Source of the DNA: G963663315 sp965116335
Lineage (GTDB): Bacteria > Pseudomonadota > Gammaproteobacteria > Arenicellales > Poriferihabitantaceae
NCBI GenBank assembly: GCA_965116335.1
Contig: OZ220677.1
Span: forward strand, 2,046,001-2,110,000
DNA: 64,000 nucleotides
Direction of reading: 5' to 3'
Below are positions 43,756-52,715 of the stretch, piece after piece. A model generated the notes under the pieces. That model was given only the letters and a program-made list of their open reading frames with translations, searched no databases and was not told the DNA's origin. The translations under genes were made by a program, and so were the position numbers. The first letter of the stretch is position 1, and every line of letters starts with the position of its first letter.

Positions 43756-44664
43756 GTGATTGTGCAAAACCCCACGGCCAGGGCCTACGTATTGTTGACG
43801 GTGACCACTTTTTTCTGGGGATGCAACTCGGTGTTTGCCCGCATCGCGGTCGGTGAGGTGTCGCCGATGCTGATTGTCAGTCTGCGCTGGCTGGGTGTAG
43901 TCATGTTGTTGCTGGTCTTCGCAAGACAGGCTGTTTGTCAGGAATGGGATAAATTGAGGCCGCATCTGCCGACGCTTTTCATGATGGGGGCATTGGGTTT
44001 CGCTACGTTCAACGCATTGTTCTATCTGGCCGCCCATACCACCACTGCGCTGAATATCGGCATTATCCAGGGTGTGGTTCCGATATTTCTGTTGGTCGGT
44101 GCCTGGCTTTTATATCGAGTCCCGGTGTCCGTGTTGCAGGGATTGGGCGCTATTATCACCATACTCGGTGTCTGCATCGTAGCGTCTGCGGGCGAGCTGG
44201 AGAAACTGGCCTCGTTGTCGATCAATCAGGGCGATTACCTGCTACTGTTCGCGTGTCTGCTTTATTCCGGTTATGCGCTGGTACTCAGGAAGTTTGCCGG
44301 TGTATCGGCGTTGAGTCTGTTCACTGTGATTTCCGCCTCCGCCTTCATCGCATCGTTGCCATTGAGTCTGACGGAACTGTATCTGGGGGGATTCCAATGG
44401 CCAACCCCGAAAGGATGGGTCGTGATCATACTGATTACCCTGTTGCCTTCTTTTTTCGCTCAAGTGTTTTTCATCCGGGGAGTGAAGCAACTGGGGGCTG
44501 GTCGGGCAGGGATATTTGTCAATCTGGTTCCGGTATTTTCTTCGATTCTGGCGGTGTCGGTTCTGGGTGAGCCATTCCAGCTCTATCATGCAGTCGCGTT
44601 GATTCTGGTGATTGGCGGTATTGGTCTGGCGGAAAGCAGAAAACGCAAGGCGGTTACGGTCTGA
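43756..44664 (+). CDS. DMT-superfamily (EamA) transporter
   Basis: A 302-residue inner-membrane protein with ten hydrophobic segments and two EamA halves. It starts at GTG 43756, two bases after the stop of the thioredoxin gene, so the two are co-translated. Motifs such as GCNSVFARIAVGEVSPM, LNIGIIQGVVPIFLLVGAWLLY and GAGRAGIFVNLVPVFSSILAVSVLGE are typical. More distant from the two other EamA genes in the window than they are from each other. Substrate unknown. Convergent with the M20 peptidase gene. Confidence 0.85.
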   Translation: MIVQNPTARAYVLLTVTTFFWGCNSVFARIAVGEVSPMLIVSLRWLGVVMLLLVFARQAVCQEWDKLRPHLPTLFMMGALGFATFNALFYLAAHTTTALNIGIIQGVVPIFLLVGAWLLYRVPVSVLQGLGAIITILGVCIVASAGELEKLASLSINQGDYLLLFACLLYSGYALVLRKFAGVSALSLFTVISASAFIASLPLSLTELYLGGFQWPTPKGWVVIILITLLPSFFAQVFFIRGVKQLGAGRAGIFVNLVPVFSSILAVSVLGEPFQLYHAVALILVIGGIGLAESRKRKAVTV

Positions 44665-44708
44665 CCGGGCCGGGTTGCTGTCTCGGTGCCCCGGGGCCGG
44701 TTGCTATC

Positions 44709-45944
44709 TCAGCCGAGCAAGCGCAAAACAGCGCGCAGATAAATTCGCGCAGATGCCGTCAGTTCATCAATGGTCACATATTCATCCACAGTATGAGCCT
44801 GATAGATTGACCCCGGACCGCATACGACCGCCGGACAAAGAAAGTGCGGCGCGTCAGTCGCTGCCGGGAATACTCCGATGTCGGCGGGTCGCCCTTGTAC
44901 GGCCTCGAATGCTGAGGCGATGATCGAGACCACCTCGGATTCGGCTGGCGTGTCGAGCGCCGCATTGTGTACCAGCGGTTGGCCGATCTCATACCTGAAA
45001 TCCGGGTTCTTATGGGAAATGTTTTCCAGAATATCCCGATATTCTGCAGTGATTGACTGCGGGGTTTCGCCGGGCAGGTATCTGCGGTCGACTTCCAGCT
45101 CGCAATAATCAGGTACTGCGGAAGAGATCGTGCCTCCCTGGATGACGCCTGGATTGACTCGCGCATGTCCGCAAATCGGGTGTCCGGGCCGGGTTGCCAG
45201 ATCATCTGCGTAGCGCTCAATACCCTTGATCACATCGGCCATCAGGCTGATCGCGTTGATTCCTGTCTCCGGGACGCTGGAATGGCAGGCCCTGCCGAAT
45301 GTCCGGATATGCATACACAGTTGTCCCTTATGCGTATGGCATACCTTCAGCTCAGTCGGCTCGCCGACAATTGCCAGGTCCGGGATGGGTCCGTTTTCAG
45401 AAATATCCTTGGAGCCGATCATGCCGTGCTCCTCATCCACCACTCCGGCGATAACCAGGTCACCGCGCAGGCGGATGTCATGATTTTGCAGGATGCGGGC
45501 CACTTCGATATAGGCCGCGAGCGCCGCCTTCATGTCACATGAACCGCGTCCGTATAACCGACCGTCCCGGACTACCGGATCGAACGGGGCCGGGTAGCCT
45601 TCAACGCCCACGGTATCGAGATGCCCCGCCAGCATCACGCATTTCCTGTGCTCGCTCTTGCGCGTGTGACCGATTATCCGCCCGAACACATTGGGTCGGC
45701 CAGCCACCACTTCCCGTCTGTCAGTCTGCAAGCCGAGCGTAGTCATCTGATCCTGATAGAAGTCGGCGAACTCCAGTTCACGGCAGCTTTCTGTCACGTT
45801 GTCGTCAAATGGATTGACGCTCGGCATAGCCACCATCGACGCGAGACTGGTTACCAGACGCGATTCATCGACTTCATCGACCAGCGCGGCGATGGTGTTC
45901 TCATCCAGTCTGCGCCCGTTGGCAGAAGTTGTTTGTCTGGTCAT
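44709..45944 (-). CDS. M20-family deacylase (ArgE/DapE-like)
   Basis: A 411-residue zinc hydrolase. Metal-binding motifs: GHLDTVG (first His, Asp), GRGSCDMKAALA, VDEEHGMIGS (catalytic Glu-Glu pair), the bridging Asp/Glu in IVGEPTEL, and a late HxxDE motif around YQAHTVDEYV. A dimerisation lid domain lies in the middle (KGQLCMHIRTFGRACHSS). Most similar in layout to acetylornithine deacetylase/succinyl-DAP desuccinylase; exact substrate not fixed. Opposite to its neighbours. Confidence 0.88.
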   Translation of the reverse strand: MTRQTTSANGRRLDENTIAALVDEVDESRLVTSLASMVAMPSVNPFDDNVTESCRELEFADFYQDQMTTLGLQTDRREVVAGRPNVFGRIIGHTRKSEHRKCVMLAGHLDTVGVEGYPAPFDPVVRDGRLYGRGSCDMKAALAAYIEVARILQNHDIRLRGDLVIAGVVDEEHGMIGSKDISENGPIPDLAIVGEPTELKVCHTHKGQLCMHIRTFGRACHSSVPETGINAISLMADVIKGIERYADDLATRPGHPICGHARVNPGVIQGGTISSAVPDYCELEVDRRYLPGETPQSITAEYRDILENISHKNPDFRYEIGQPLVHNAALDTPAESEVVSIIASAFEAVQGRPADIGVFPAATDAPHFLCPAVVCGPGSIYQAHTVDEYVTIDELTASARIYLRAVLRLLG

Positions 45945-46013
45945 TACTATCCACTTGTTGCGTAATACGTATGGTAGGATTGTGACATCAATCGGCGGTC
46001 AAATCTATATTAT

Positions 46014-46586
46014 ATGACAGACAAAAAAAGATGCGGATGGTGCGGAGATGACGCGCTGTACATGGATTATCATGACACGGAATGGGGTCAGCCATTGCAT
46101 GACGAGAATAAGCTGTTTGAGTTTCTTTGTCTCGAGGGGGCGCAGGCCGGGTTGAGCTGGCTCACGATTTTGCGAAAACGCGAGCGTTACATTCAGGTAT
46201 TTGACGGCTTCGACCCCGAAAAAATTGCCAGATACGACGACGGAAAAATCGCTGAATTACTCTGTGACCCCGGCATCGTGCGTAATAAGCTGAAAGTGAA
46301 CGGGTTTGTGAAAAATGCCCGGGCCTGCCTGGATATGCGGGAGCAGGGACTCTCCCTTGACGCATATTTCTGGGGGTATGTGGGCGGTCATCCGATTCAG
46401 AACAACTGGAGCGATGCGCGGCATGTGCCCGACAACACGCCGTTATCGGACGCTATGGCCACGGACCTGAAAAAGCGTGGCTTCGTCTTTGTCGGTAGTA
46501 CCATCTGTTACGCCTTCATGCAGGCTACCGGGATGGTCAACGATCACCTGGTCAACTGTTACCGCCACCCGCAGCTTGCGCGCTGA
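46014..46586 (+). CDS. tag: DNA-3-methyladenine glycosylase I
   Basis: A 190-residue base-excision enzyme that removes 3-methyladenine. Diagnostic residues are present: the zinc cysteines in KKRCGWCGD and the matching His/Cys near the C-terminus (NCYRHPQ), YHDTEWGQPLHDE, FEFLCLEGAQAGLSWLTILRKRE and GSTICYAFMQATGMVNDH. Divergent from the M20 gene. A dispersed A-unit repeat lies just after it, before the convergent htpG. Confidence 0.96.
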   Translation: MTDKKRCGWCGDDALYMDYHDTEWGQPLHDENKLFEFLCLEGAQAGLSWLTILRKRERYIQVFDGFDPEKIARYDDGKIAELLCDPGIVRNKLKVNGFVKNARACLDMREQGLSLDAYFWGYVGGHPIQNNWSDARHVPDNTPLSDAMATDLKKRGFVFVGSTICYAFMQATGMVNDHLVNCYRHPQLAR

Positions 46587-46613
46587 TGCCCTTGCAAAAC
46601 AGGCCACGCCGAC

Positions 46614-46642
46614 AACGGGCGACCACAGAGGGTCGCCCCTAC
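46614..46642. repeat. Dispersed palindromic repeat, A unit
   Basis: One copy of the unit A family (GGGCGACC..AGAGGGTCGCCCCTAC) in the 106-bp gap between the convergent tag and htpG genes; probably serves as a bidirectional terminator. Confidence 0.6.
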
Positions 46643-46692
46643 GCATCCTGTCGAGGCAACCGCTATTGTACCGGTTCGCCGCCCGCCGGACT

Positions 46693-48606
46693 TTATCTCG
46701 CCAGCAACTGGTTGACCCGCCTCACGAATTCGTTCGGGTTTTTCAGTGGAGCACCTTCCGCCAGTACAGCCTGATCGAACAGCAGGTTCGCCCACTCATC
46801 GGCAAGCTCTCCCTCGATATCAATCTGTTTGACGATCGGATGTTCGGGATTGATTTCCAGAATCGGTTTCGCAACCGGAGCCTCTTGCCCGATTGACTGC
46901 AGTATTCGTTCCATGTTGCCGCCGAGATCATGTTCATCCGCCACCAGGCAGCTGGGCGAATCCACCAGCCGGTCTGAAACGCGCACTTCCTTGACCTGAT
47001 CCTTGAGCGCCGACTTGAGTTTCTCGATCAGCGGCTTCATGTCCTCCTCTTTCTTCTCGCTTTCCTCCTTGCTTTTCGTGGCGATCAGATCGTCGATATC
47101 CAGCCCGCCCTTAGCGATGGATTTGAGCGCTTTGCCTTCGTACTCACGCAGATGGTTGACGAACCATTCATCGACCGGGTCGGTCAGTAATACCACTTCG
47201 ATTTCGTTCTTGCGGAACACTTCGAGATGTGGGGAGGATTTTGCCGCATTATAGTTCTCAGCCGAGATGTAGTAGATTTCCTTCTGTTTCAGAGGCATGC
47301 GCGCAATGTAGTCATCCAGCGAGATGGTCTGTGCCTCATCGTCCCGGTGAGTGGTTGTGAACCGAGCCAGTTTTGCCAATGTATCCTTGTTCTGGAAGTC
47401 TTCAATCACGCCCTCTTTCAGTACACGTCCATATTCTTTCCACAGCGCATTGTATTTTTCTTCATCCTTGCTGGCTATTTTGCCCAGTTCTGTCAGTACT
47501 TTCTTGATGGAGGCGGTGCGAATCTTGTCGATTTCCTTGTTTTGCTGCAGGAACTCACGCGAAACATTCAACGGCAGGTCGGCCGAATCCACCAGACCAC
47601 GCACGAAGCGCAGGTAATTCGGCATCAACTGCTTCGCGTCATCGGAAATGAATATGCGCCGGACATACAGCTTGATGCCATGACGCTGTTCCCGGTCCCA
47701 TAGGTCGAACGGTGCTTTCGAGGGGATATAAAACAGAGAGATGTATTCCATCCTTCCCTCAACCCGATTGTGAATCGTAATTGCGGGAGGTTCGGGGTCA
47801 TAAGTCAAGGAGGTGTAGAATGCGTTGTGCTCCTCTTCAGAAATGTCCTTCTTCGCCCGCGCCCATAATGCCGAACCCTTGTTGATGGTTTCCCACTCGA
47901 TGGGCTGATCCTTGACCGGCTTGCCGTCATCGTCCAGATCCGGGCTTTTTAGCATCTGGATCGGCAGGGAGATATGATCCGAGTATTTCGAGATGATGCT
48001 GCGTAGCCGATATTCACCGGCGTATTCCTTGCAGTCCTTTTTCAACTGGATGATGATCTGCGTTCCCCGCTGTGGCCGGTCGATGGACTCAAGAGTATAT
48101 TCTCCACTGCCATCGGATACCCACTTGACCCCTTCGCTACTTTTTGTTCCGGCTTTGCGAGTCAGCAGCGTGACCTTCTTCCCGACCAGGAAACTGGAAT
48201 AGAAGCCAACGCCGAACTGTCCGATAAAACTGCTGTCCGCCGATTGGTCCTTGCTCATCTTTTCGAGAAACGCCCTGGTGCCGGAGCGTGCAATGGTGCC
48301 GATGTCCGCAATGACCTCATCATGCGTCATGCCGATGCCGTTATCGGTGATGGTCACGGTTCTTTTCTTTTCATCCGCTTCTACCCGGATACCGAGGTTT
48401 CCATCGTCTTCGAGAAGCGCATTGTCGGTTAGCGATTCAAAGCGCAGTTTGTCGCAGGCATCCGATGCGTTCGAGATCAATTCCCGCAGAAATATCTCCT
48501 TGTCGCTGTACAAGGAATGGATCATCAGATGCAGCAGTTGCTGCACTTCGGTTTGAAATGAATGGGTTTCTACCTTGTCATTTTGGGACGATGTTTTTGT
48601 GCTCAT
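46693..48606 (-). CDS. htpG: HSP90-family chaperone HtpG
   Basis: ATP-dependent chaperone of 637 residues, normal length. The GHKL ATPase domain shows RELISNASDACDKLR, DNGIGMTHDEVIADIGTIARSGT and QFGVGFYSSFLV; the middle domain continues with WETINKGSALWARAKKDI and LPLNVSREFLQQNK; a C-terminal dimerisation domain follows. Monocistronic; a sigma-32 promoter lies directly upstream. Confidence 0.97.
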   Translation of the reverse strand: MSTKTSSQNDKVETHSFQTEVQQLLHLMIHSLYSDKEIFLRELISNASDACDKLRFESLTDNALLEDDGNLGIRVEADEKKRTVTITDNGIGMTHDEVIADIGTIARSGTRAFLEKMSKDQSADSSFIGQFGVGFYSSFLVGKKVTLLTRKAGTKSSEGVKWVSDGSGEYTLESIDRPQRGTQIIIQLKKDCKEYAGEYRLRSIISKYSDHISLPIQMLKSPDLDDDGKPVKDQPIEWETINKGSALWARAKKDISEEEHNAFYTSLTYDPEPPAITIHNRVEGRMEYISLFYIPSKAPFDLWDREQRHGIKLYVRRIFISDDAKQLMPNYLRFVRGLVDSADLPLNVSREFLQQNKEIDKIRTASIKKVLTELGKIASKDEEKYNALWKEYGRVLKEGVIEDFQNKDTLAKLARFTTTHRDDEAQTISLDDYIARMPLKQKEIYYISAENYNAAKSSPHLEVFRKNEIEVVLLTDPVDEWFVNHLREYEGKALKSIAKGGLDIDDLIATKSKEESEKKEEDMKPLIEKLKSALKDQVKEVRVSDRLVDSPSCLVADEHDLGGNMERILQSIGQEAPVAKPILEINPEHPIVKQIDIEGELADEWANLLFDQAVLAEGAPLKNPNEFVRRVNQLLAR

Positions 48607-48644
48607 GGTTATACAGGTAAACGAGTGAAGGACTTGACTGCTGA

Positions 48645-48672
48645 AAATGGGGGCAGGTTGTGATCTTTCAAG
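48645..48672 (-). promoter_or_regulatory. Sigma-32 (heat-shock) promoter of htpG
   Basis: On the minus strand CTTGAAA (48666-48672), 13-bp spacer and CCCCATTT (48645-48652) match the sigma-32 consensus almost exactly. About 40 bp upstream of the htpG start. Confidence 0.8.
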
Positions 48673-48729
48673 CGATTTTGTATTGTCTTTGAAGATTTTT
48701 GCAATGGACTAGCGAGTAAAGAGTGCTGC

Positions 48730-48765
48730 ATTACATCATTGAGTATTTTTACTCAATGATGTAAT
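48730..48765 (+). promoter_or_regulatory. 16-bp perfect inverted repeat just before the AAA ATPase start
   Basis: Arms 48730-48745 and 48750-48765 pair perfectly around a TTTT loop; the second arm ends 8 bases before ATG 48774. As DNA it is an operator-like palindrome; as RNA a strong hairpin that would cover the ribosome-binding region. No Shine-Dalgarno is visible for the gene. Confidence 0.65.
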
Positions 48766-48773
48766 ATCAGTGA

Positions 48774-50030
48774 ATGCCGAATTATCAACGCCACCATGTC
48801 AGTATACTTCTCTCCCGTCTGCAAGAGCGCCCGGAACGGCTGATCGTTGTCTCTGGCCCTCGCCAAACCGGCAAAACCACACTCGTTAAACAGGCGTTAT
48901 ATCATATCGACCTCAGGTGGGATTATGTGTCGGTTGATGACCCGCAACCCGAAGTACCAGTAATCCCGCATTATGGCACAGAACAGGTCATCGGACCGAC
49001 TGATGCGCGAGATAGGGAGTGGCTGATCCGCAAATGGGAAGCGGCCCGCAGGAAAGCCTGTGAATCTGATCAGGGATTCGTTCTGGTGCTTGATGAGATC
49101 CAGAAGATTCCCCGGTGGTCGGATACGGTCAAGGGTTTGTGGGACGCTGACCGTGCAGCCGGATGTCCGTTGCATATTGTGGTCGTCCTCGGGTCGGCTC
49201 CCTTGCTGATGCAGCAGGGCTTGACGGAAAGCCTGGCCGGACGATTCGAGTTGATCCGTGTCAGCCACTGGTCATTTAGCGAGATGGTTGATGCTTTCAA
49301 TTTTGATCTGGCGAGATATGTCTATTTTGGAGGTTATCCCGGCGCGGCGCATTTGATCAGTGATCAACCGCGCTGGCGCGATTACATCCGTGCCTCTCTG
49401 ATTGAGCCGGTTATGGATCGGGATATTCTCTCCATGACGCGCGTGGACAAGCCGGCGTTATTGAAGAGCACCTTTGAGCTGGGTAGCGGTTATTCCGGGC
49501 AAGTGTTCTCTTACAACAAGATGCTGGGGCAGATGGATGATGCCGGTAACACGACAACGCTTGCCCACTACCTGGATTTGCTGTCGCAATCCGGCCTGTT
49601 AAGCGGCCTCTCCAAGTATGTCGGCCAACAACACCGACGCAGGAGTTCAAGTCCCAAGCTGAATGTGCTGAATACCGCTTTCATGTCGGTGAATTCCGGC
49701 TATTCGTTCGAGCAAGCACAGGTGGACAGAACATTCTGGGGGAGGCTGGTGGAGAGTGCTGTGGGCGCTCATCTTTGTAATACGGGGATGCCGGATATCA
49801 AGGTTTATTACTGGCGGCACAGCCCCCATGAGATAGATTTTGTTCTGGAGCGTGGTCGCAGGCTGATCGGTATCGAGGTAAAGAGTGGTTCCGGAGGAGG
49901 TAATCTCCGTAATCTGGATATGTTCCAAAAGAAATTTAACCCCGAACGTATCCTGCTCGTTGGCGAACAGAGTACTCCGCTTGAGGAGTTCCTGAGTCAA
50001 CCGGCCTCTCACTGGTTTGATACAACCTGA
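48774..50030 (+). CDS. AAA ATPase with DUF4143 (AAA_14 family)
   Basis: A 418-residue protein. N-terminal AAA_14 ATPase: Walker A SGPRQTGKTTL (residues ~27-37), Walker B FVLVLDEIQKIP and sensor LGSAPLLM. C-terminal DUF4143 carries a nuclease-like fold with the PD-(D/E)xK-type segment HEIDFVLERGRRLIGIEVKSG. These proteins are widespread on mobile or accessory DNA and are suspected stress or defence ATPases; function unproven. Its stop overlaps the next gene's start (TGATG). Regulated possibly through the palindrome at 48730. Confidence 0.88.
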   Translation: MPNYQRHHVSILLSRLQERPERLIVVSGPRQTGKTTLVKQALYHIDLRWDYVSVDDPQPEVPVIPHYGTEQVIGPTDARDREWLIRKWEAARRKACESDQGFVLVLDEIQKIPRWSDTVKGLWDADRAAGCPLHIVVVLGSAPLLMQQGLTESLAGRFELIRVSHWSFSEMVDAFNFDLARYVYFGGYPGAAHLISDQPRWRDYIRASLIEPVMDRDILSMTRVDKPALLKSTFELGSGYSGQVFSYNKMLGQMDDAGNTTTLAHYLDLLSQSGLLSGLSKYVGQQHRRRSSSPKLNVLNTAFMSVNSGYSFEQAQVDRTFWGRLVESAVGAHLCNTGMPDIKVYYWRHSPHEIDFVLERGRRLIGIEVKSGSGGGNLRNLDMFQKKFNPERILLVGEQSTPLEEFLSQPASHWFDTT

Positions 50031-51310
50031 TGCTCCCCATCACCCGTCTTTGCACTGAAGTCCGTGAGGACAAGCGGAAAGAAAGAAATGAGTGGATACG
50101 TCATGTCAGTTCTCATGAATCTGCATTACGGGCAGGAACCGCCCCTCCGCGCCTGCTTCATGAGCTGTCAGGCGTATATTTCGGACGTTTCCTTGATCTG
50201 GAAGGAGGTACGCCAGTTGATCGGCTCTGTCATTTTCTGGGGCAGGAAGATGGACTGGTTGAGTCTGTGCTTGAGGGATTTCGTCACTCCCTTGATCGAA
50301 AGGATGCTCCTTCGGCTCAGGAAATCATTCGACTGAATACTCAGAACCAAACCCATTTGCTGGGTTTGCCGATGCTTGCAGGGCTTGCAGAAAACTCCCG
50401 ACATTCACCGCAATACATAAGGCAGTTGAGCGTCAGTCAAATTGAAATGGCGATTGCTGTTTATCTGGCGGAGGCATCCGGAAAAAAAGTTTCCTGGTAC
50501 GATTTGTTGTTGGAGTTACGCCCGGAACTGGTTTCGCGGATACTGACTGAATACGTTTCTGCAGTACTTCTCAACAAAAAGCAGCAAGTAGCGGGCTTGC
50601 AGGGAATTCTGAATTCACTGGTTTATAATGAGGAGTACTTCCCGGTTGCCAGATTGGCGACAGTGGCCATGCTCAAGGTGTTCCCGGCGCGTTGCACCAA
50701 TCAGCAGCTTGAGTTGCTGAACCCACTACTGAAATCATCCTTGCGACATGTGGACAGGGAAATATTGCTACCCCGGATTGAGGCAAAACTGAGTCTCCGC
50801 AGCATGAATTCAGCCCAGCGGGTAGGTTGGCTGGCCACTGGACTGCTGGCTGATCCGCAACAATATCGACAAAGATTTGCAGATTTTATACAAGGAAATG
50901 AGTGCCGCGCACGACATCTTGCCAGATTTTTGTGTCACAGATATGAGCAGTGTCCACCTCTGGTTGATCTACCCTTGTCCACTATTGAGCTATTCATTTG
51001 CGTCCTGGGTCGTTATTTCGCGCCTTACGTACTGAAAGGTCCGCAGTGGGGTTCTGTGGCCCTGAGCGCATCGGATTTCGTGTCGGGTCTGATTGATCAA
51101 CTCGCCTCCAATCCCGCAAAAGAAGTGACGGAGACACTTGATTCATTGCTTGGAAATGAAGGTATGGATAAATGGCACAATGCCTTGCAACAGGCCCGGT
51201 TTCAGCAACTCGCAGCCCGTCGGGAAGCGAGCTTCCGGCACCCGGAGATACAACAAGTCGTTTCCACATTAAAAAATGAAGCCCCCGCCAAGCGGCAAAC
51301 GACCAAATAG
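50030..51310 (+). CDS. Truncated C-terminal-type helical region of a large defence-like protein
   Basis: A 426-residue, mostly helical protein without a recognisable catalytic motif. To my memory it matches the region before the C-terminus of very large NACHT/AVAST-like bacterial proteins (GTAPPRLLHELSGVYFGRF, LLGLPMLAGLAE, SMNSAQRVGWLATGLL, RREASFRHPEIQQV), where the sequence normally continues with a PAN-x-x-DL stretch; here it ends LKNEAPAKRQTTK shortly before that. So it seems an internal fragment, missing both the N-terminal ATPase part and the last ~50 residues. It begins at the stop of the AAA gene (TGATG). Whether the remnant works with that ATPase is unknown; search needed to confirm the resemblance. 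Confidence 0.45.
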   Translation: MLPITRLCTEVREDKRKERNEWIRHVSSHESALRAGTAPPRLLHELSGVYFGRFLDLEGGTPVDRLCHFLGQEDGLVESVLEGFRHSLDRKDAPSAQEIIRLNTQNQTHLLGLPMLAGLAENSRHSPQYIRQLSVSQIEMAIAVYLAEASGKKVSWYDLLLELRPELVSRILTEYVSAVLLNKKQQVAGLQGILNSLVYNEEYFPVARLATVAMLKVFPARCTNQQLELLNPLLKSSLRHVDREILLPRIEAKLSLRSMNSAQRVGWLATGLLADPQQYRQRFADFIQGNECRARHLARFLCHRYEQCPPLVDLPLSTIELFICVLGRYFAPYVLKGPQWGSVALSASDFVSGLIDQLASNPAKEVTETLDSLLGNEGMDKWHNALQQARFQQLAARREASFRHPEIQQVVSTLKNEAPAKRQTTK

Positions 51311-51451
51311 TGCTGAAGAACTGGAGCAGCGTCTCCGCGGAACATTATCGACAGATGAGAGTAGAAAAATATCAATTTGCGTGATTGATGTTGATGCGAG
51401 GTCCGGTCGGGCATCGTAGAATTTAGAAAGAATTGACTATTGACTTGACGC

Positions 51452-51465
51452 GGGGGGGGGGGGGG
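51452..51465 (+). promoter_or_regulatory. Poly-G tract (14 G) in the promoter of the lipoprotein gene
   Basis: Fourteen G bases follow TTGACG (51445-51450; overlapping TTGACT copies lie at 51433 and 51440) and precede a weak -10-like CACACT (51466-51471). The present spacer is 15 bp; two or three more G would give the optimal 17-18. Tracts of G between -35 and -10 vary promoter strength by slippage in Neisseria porA/opc-type genes. No other feature lies in the 198-bp gap. Confidence 0.65.
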
Positions 51466-51508
51466 CACACTCTCCCGTCAATCAATCATTATTTGTGGAG
51501 AATCTCGC

Positions 51509-52630
51509 ATGAAAAACAATAAACTTATCCTGATGCTGGCATTTTCGTTGTTGCTGGGTGCTTGCGGGGGAGGGGGCGGCAACAGCATCAGCACGGTGCC
51601 ATCCGCCGGGGATGATCCCCGGATTTCCGGGGGCGATACCCAGACTGCGTTCCGGCAGACACGAACTCAGGCTACAGACGTTCTTACTCCGGGTTCGCGT
51701 CTCCTGCCAAGAGTATTTCAGGAAGATGACGATACTGTAGTGTTCGGTAGCGTCGCGCAAGCTATTACTGTTGGACTTGCGGAGGTGAGTGGAGTGGATA
51801 CTTCGTTTACAGGAGACCGCTTCACTCTGGAAATCAAGCGTCGGGACGGGAACAACATCAGGCTGGATACGGACCGTGATGAGGTTTCTATTGTTACCGA
51901 GATCAGCCCTTCTCAAAACCCGGTGACCAACCGACCGGCTCTGGATGGTTATATGGCTCAGTCCAGTGCCTCCAGAGTCACTGTAGCGGGGGCCTCGGTA
52001 GAGTGGTCAAGTACAGACTACTCTGACTATACTGCCGGAGGGTACTGGTTGCATCTGGATACGGCATCACAGGGTGTTGAAGTCGGAGCGTTCATGGACG
52101 GCCCTGATTATGAGAGTGCCGTAAATCTGCCGGTCACAGGCACAGCGACCTACGACGGACGTGCAGCAGGGGTTTATTTGACCAAGTATGGTGCAGATGT
52201 CGACGGGCCAATCGGGACACTTGAGGCGGGAGAGTATGGTGGCGATCTCAGTTTGGTTGCTGATTTTGGAGTAAGTACAATATCAGGTCGTATCAACAAC
52301 ATTGATCTGTTTGGTTCTTACCAAATCACACCCAATGGAAATGTATACTATGCTGGATATGGATATACCGCATCCGATTATGAACTTGTATTCGGTGCCA
52401 CCCCTATTAACCAGAATGGACAGTTTACGGGAAGCAGTGTCCGACTTACCCATCCGGGACTGAACATTACGACCAGTGGCACATGGGCCGGGCGTTTCTC
52501 AACCGTGGATGACGGCTCCGGGAATCCGCGTGCGGTGGTCGGCACTCATAAAGGATATACCGAGACCCCTGGAGGAACCGTAGGAATCTTTGTAGGCGCA
52601 CATTACGGGGCGACCGAGCGGTTTGATTAG
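51509..52630 (+). CDS. Surface lipoprotein, TbpB-like beta-barrel fold
   Basis: A 373-residue protein with signal peptide and lipobox (LLLGAC, Cys at ~20), so lipid-anchored; a glycine-rich tether (CGGGGGNS) follows. The C-terminal half shows alternating strands ending GTWAGRFSTVDD...GIFVGAHYGATERFD and GSYQ, typical of the beta-barrel of transferrin-binding-protein B-like lipoproteins. TbpB relatives bind host proteins or metals at the cell surface. No outer-membrane receptor or Slam gene is adjacent. A poly-G tract lies in its promoter; GTGGAGAA precedes the ATG. Confidence 0.65.
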   Translation: MKNNKLILMLAFSLLLGACGGGGGNSISTVPSAGDDPRISGGDTQTAFRQTRTQATDVLTPGSRLLPRVFQEDDDTVVFGSVAQAITVGLAEVSGVDTSFTGDRFTLEIKRRDGNNIRLDTDRDEVSIVTEISPSQNPVTNRPALDGYMAQSSASRVTVAGASVEWSSTDYSDYTAGGYWLHLDTASQGVEVGAFMDGPDYESAVNLPVTGTATYDGRAAGVYLTKYGADVDGPIGTLEAGEYGGDLSLVADFGVSTISGRINNIDLFGSYQITPNGNVYYAGYGYTASDYELVFGATPINQNGQFTGSSVRLTHPGLNITTSGTWAGRFSTVDDGSGNPRAVVGTHKGYTETPGGTVGIFVGAHYGATERFD

Positions 52631-52655
52631 GGGAAAATATGATTAGGGGAAAATA

Positions 52656-52707
52656 TTGACAAGGAAGCGTTCGTTTCTTAAACTCCCTGATCAGGAAACG
52701 AACGCTT
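52656..52707 (+). promoter_or_regulatory. Promoter and palindromic operator of the Fic gene
   Basis: TTGACA (52656-52661), 17-bp spacer and TAAACT (52679-52684) form a promoter. A perfect 13-bp inverted repeat (52665-52677 and 52695-52707, AAGCGTTCGTTTC) overlaps the spacer and the transcription start, suggesting autorepression by the C-terminal helix-turn-helix of the Fic protein. Confidence 0.7.
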
Positions 52708-52715
52708 CTTAAGCC

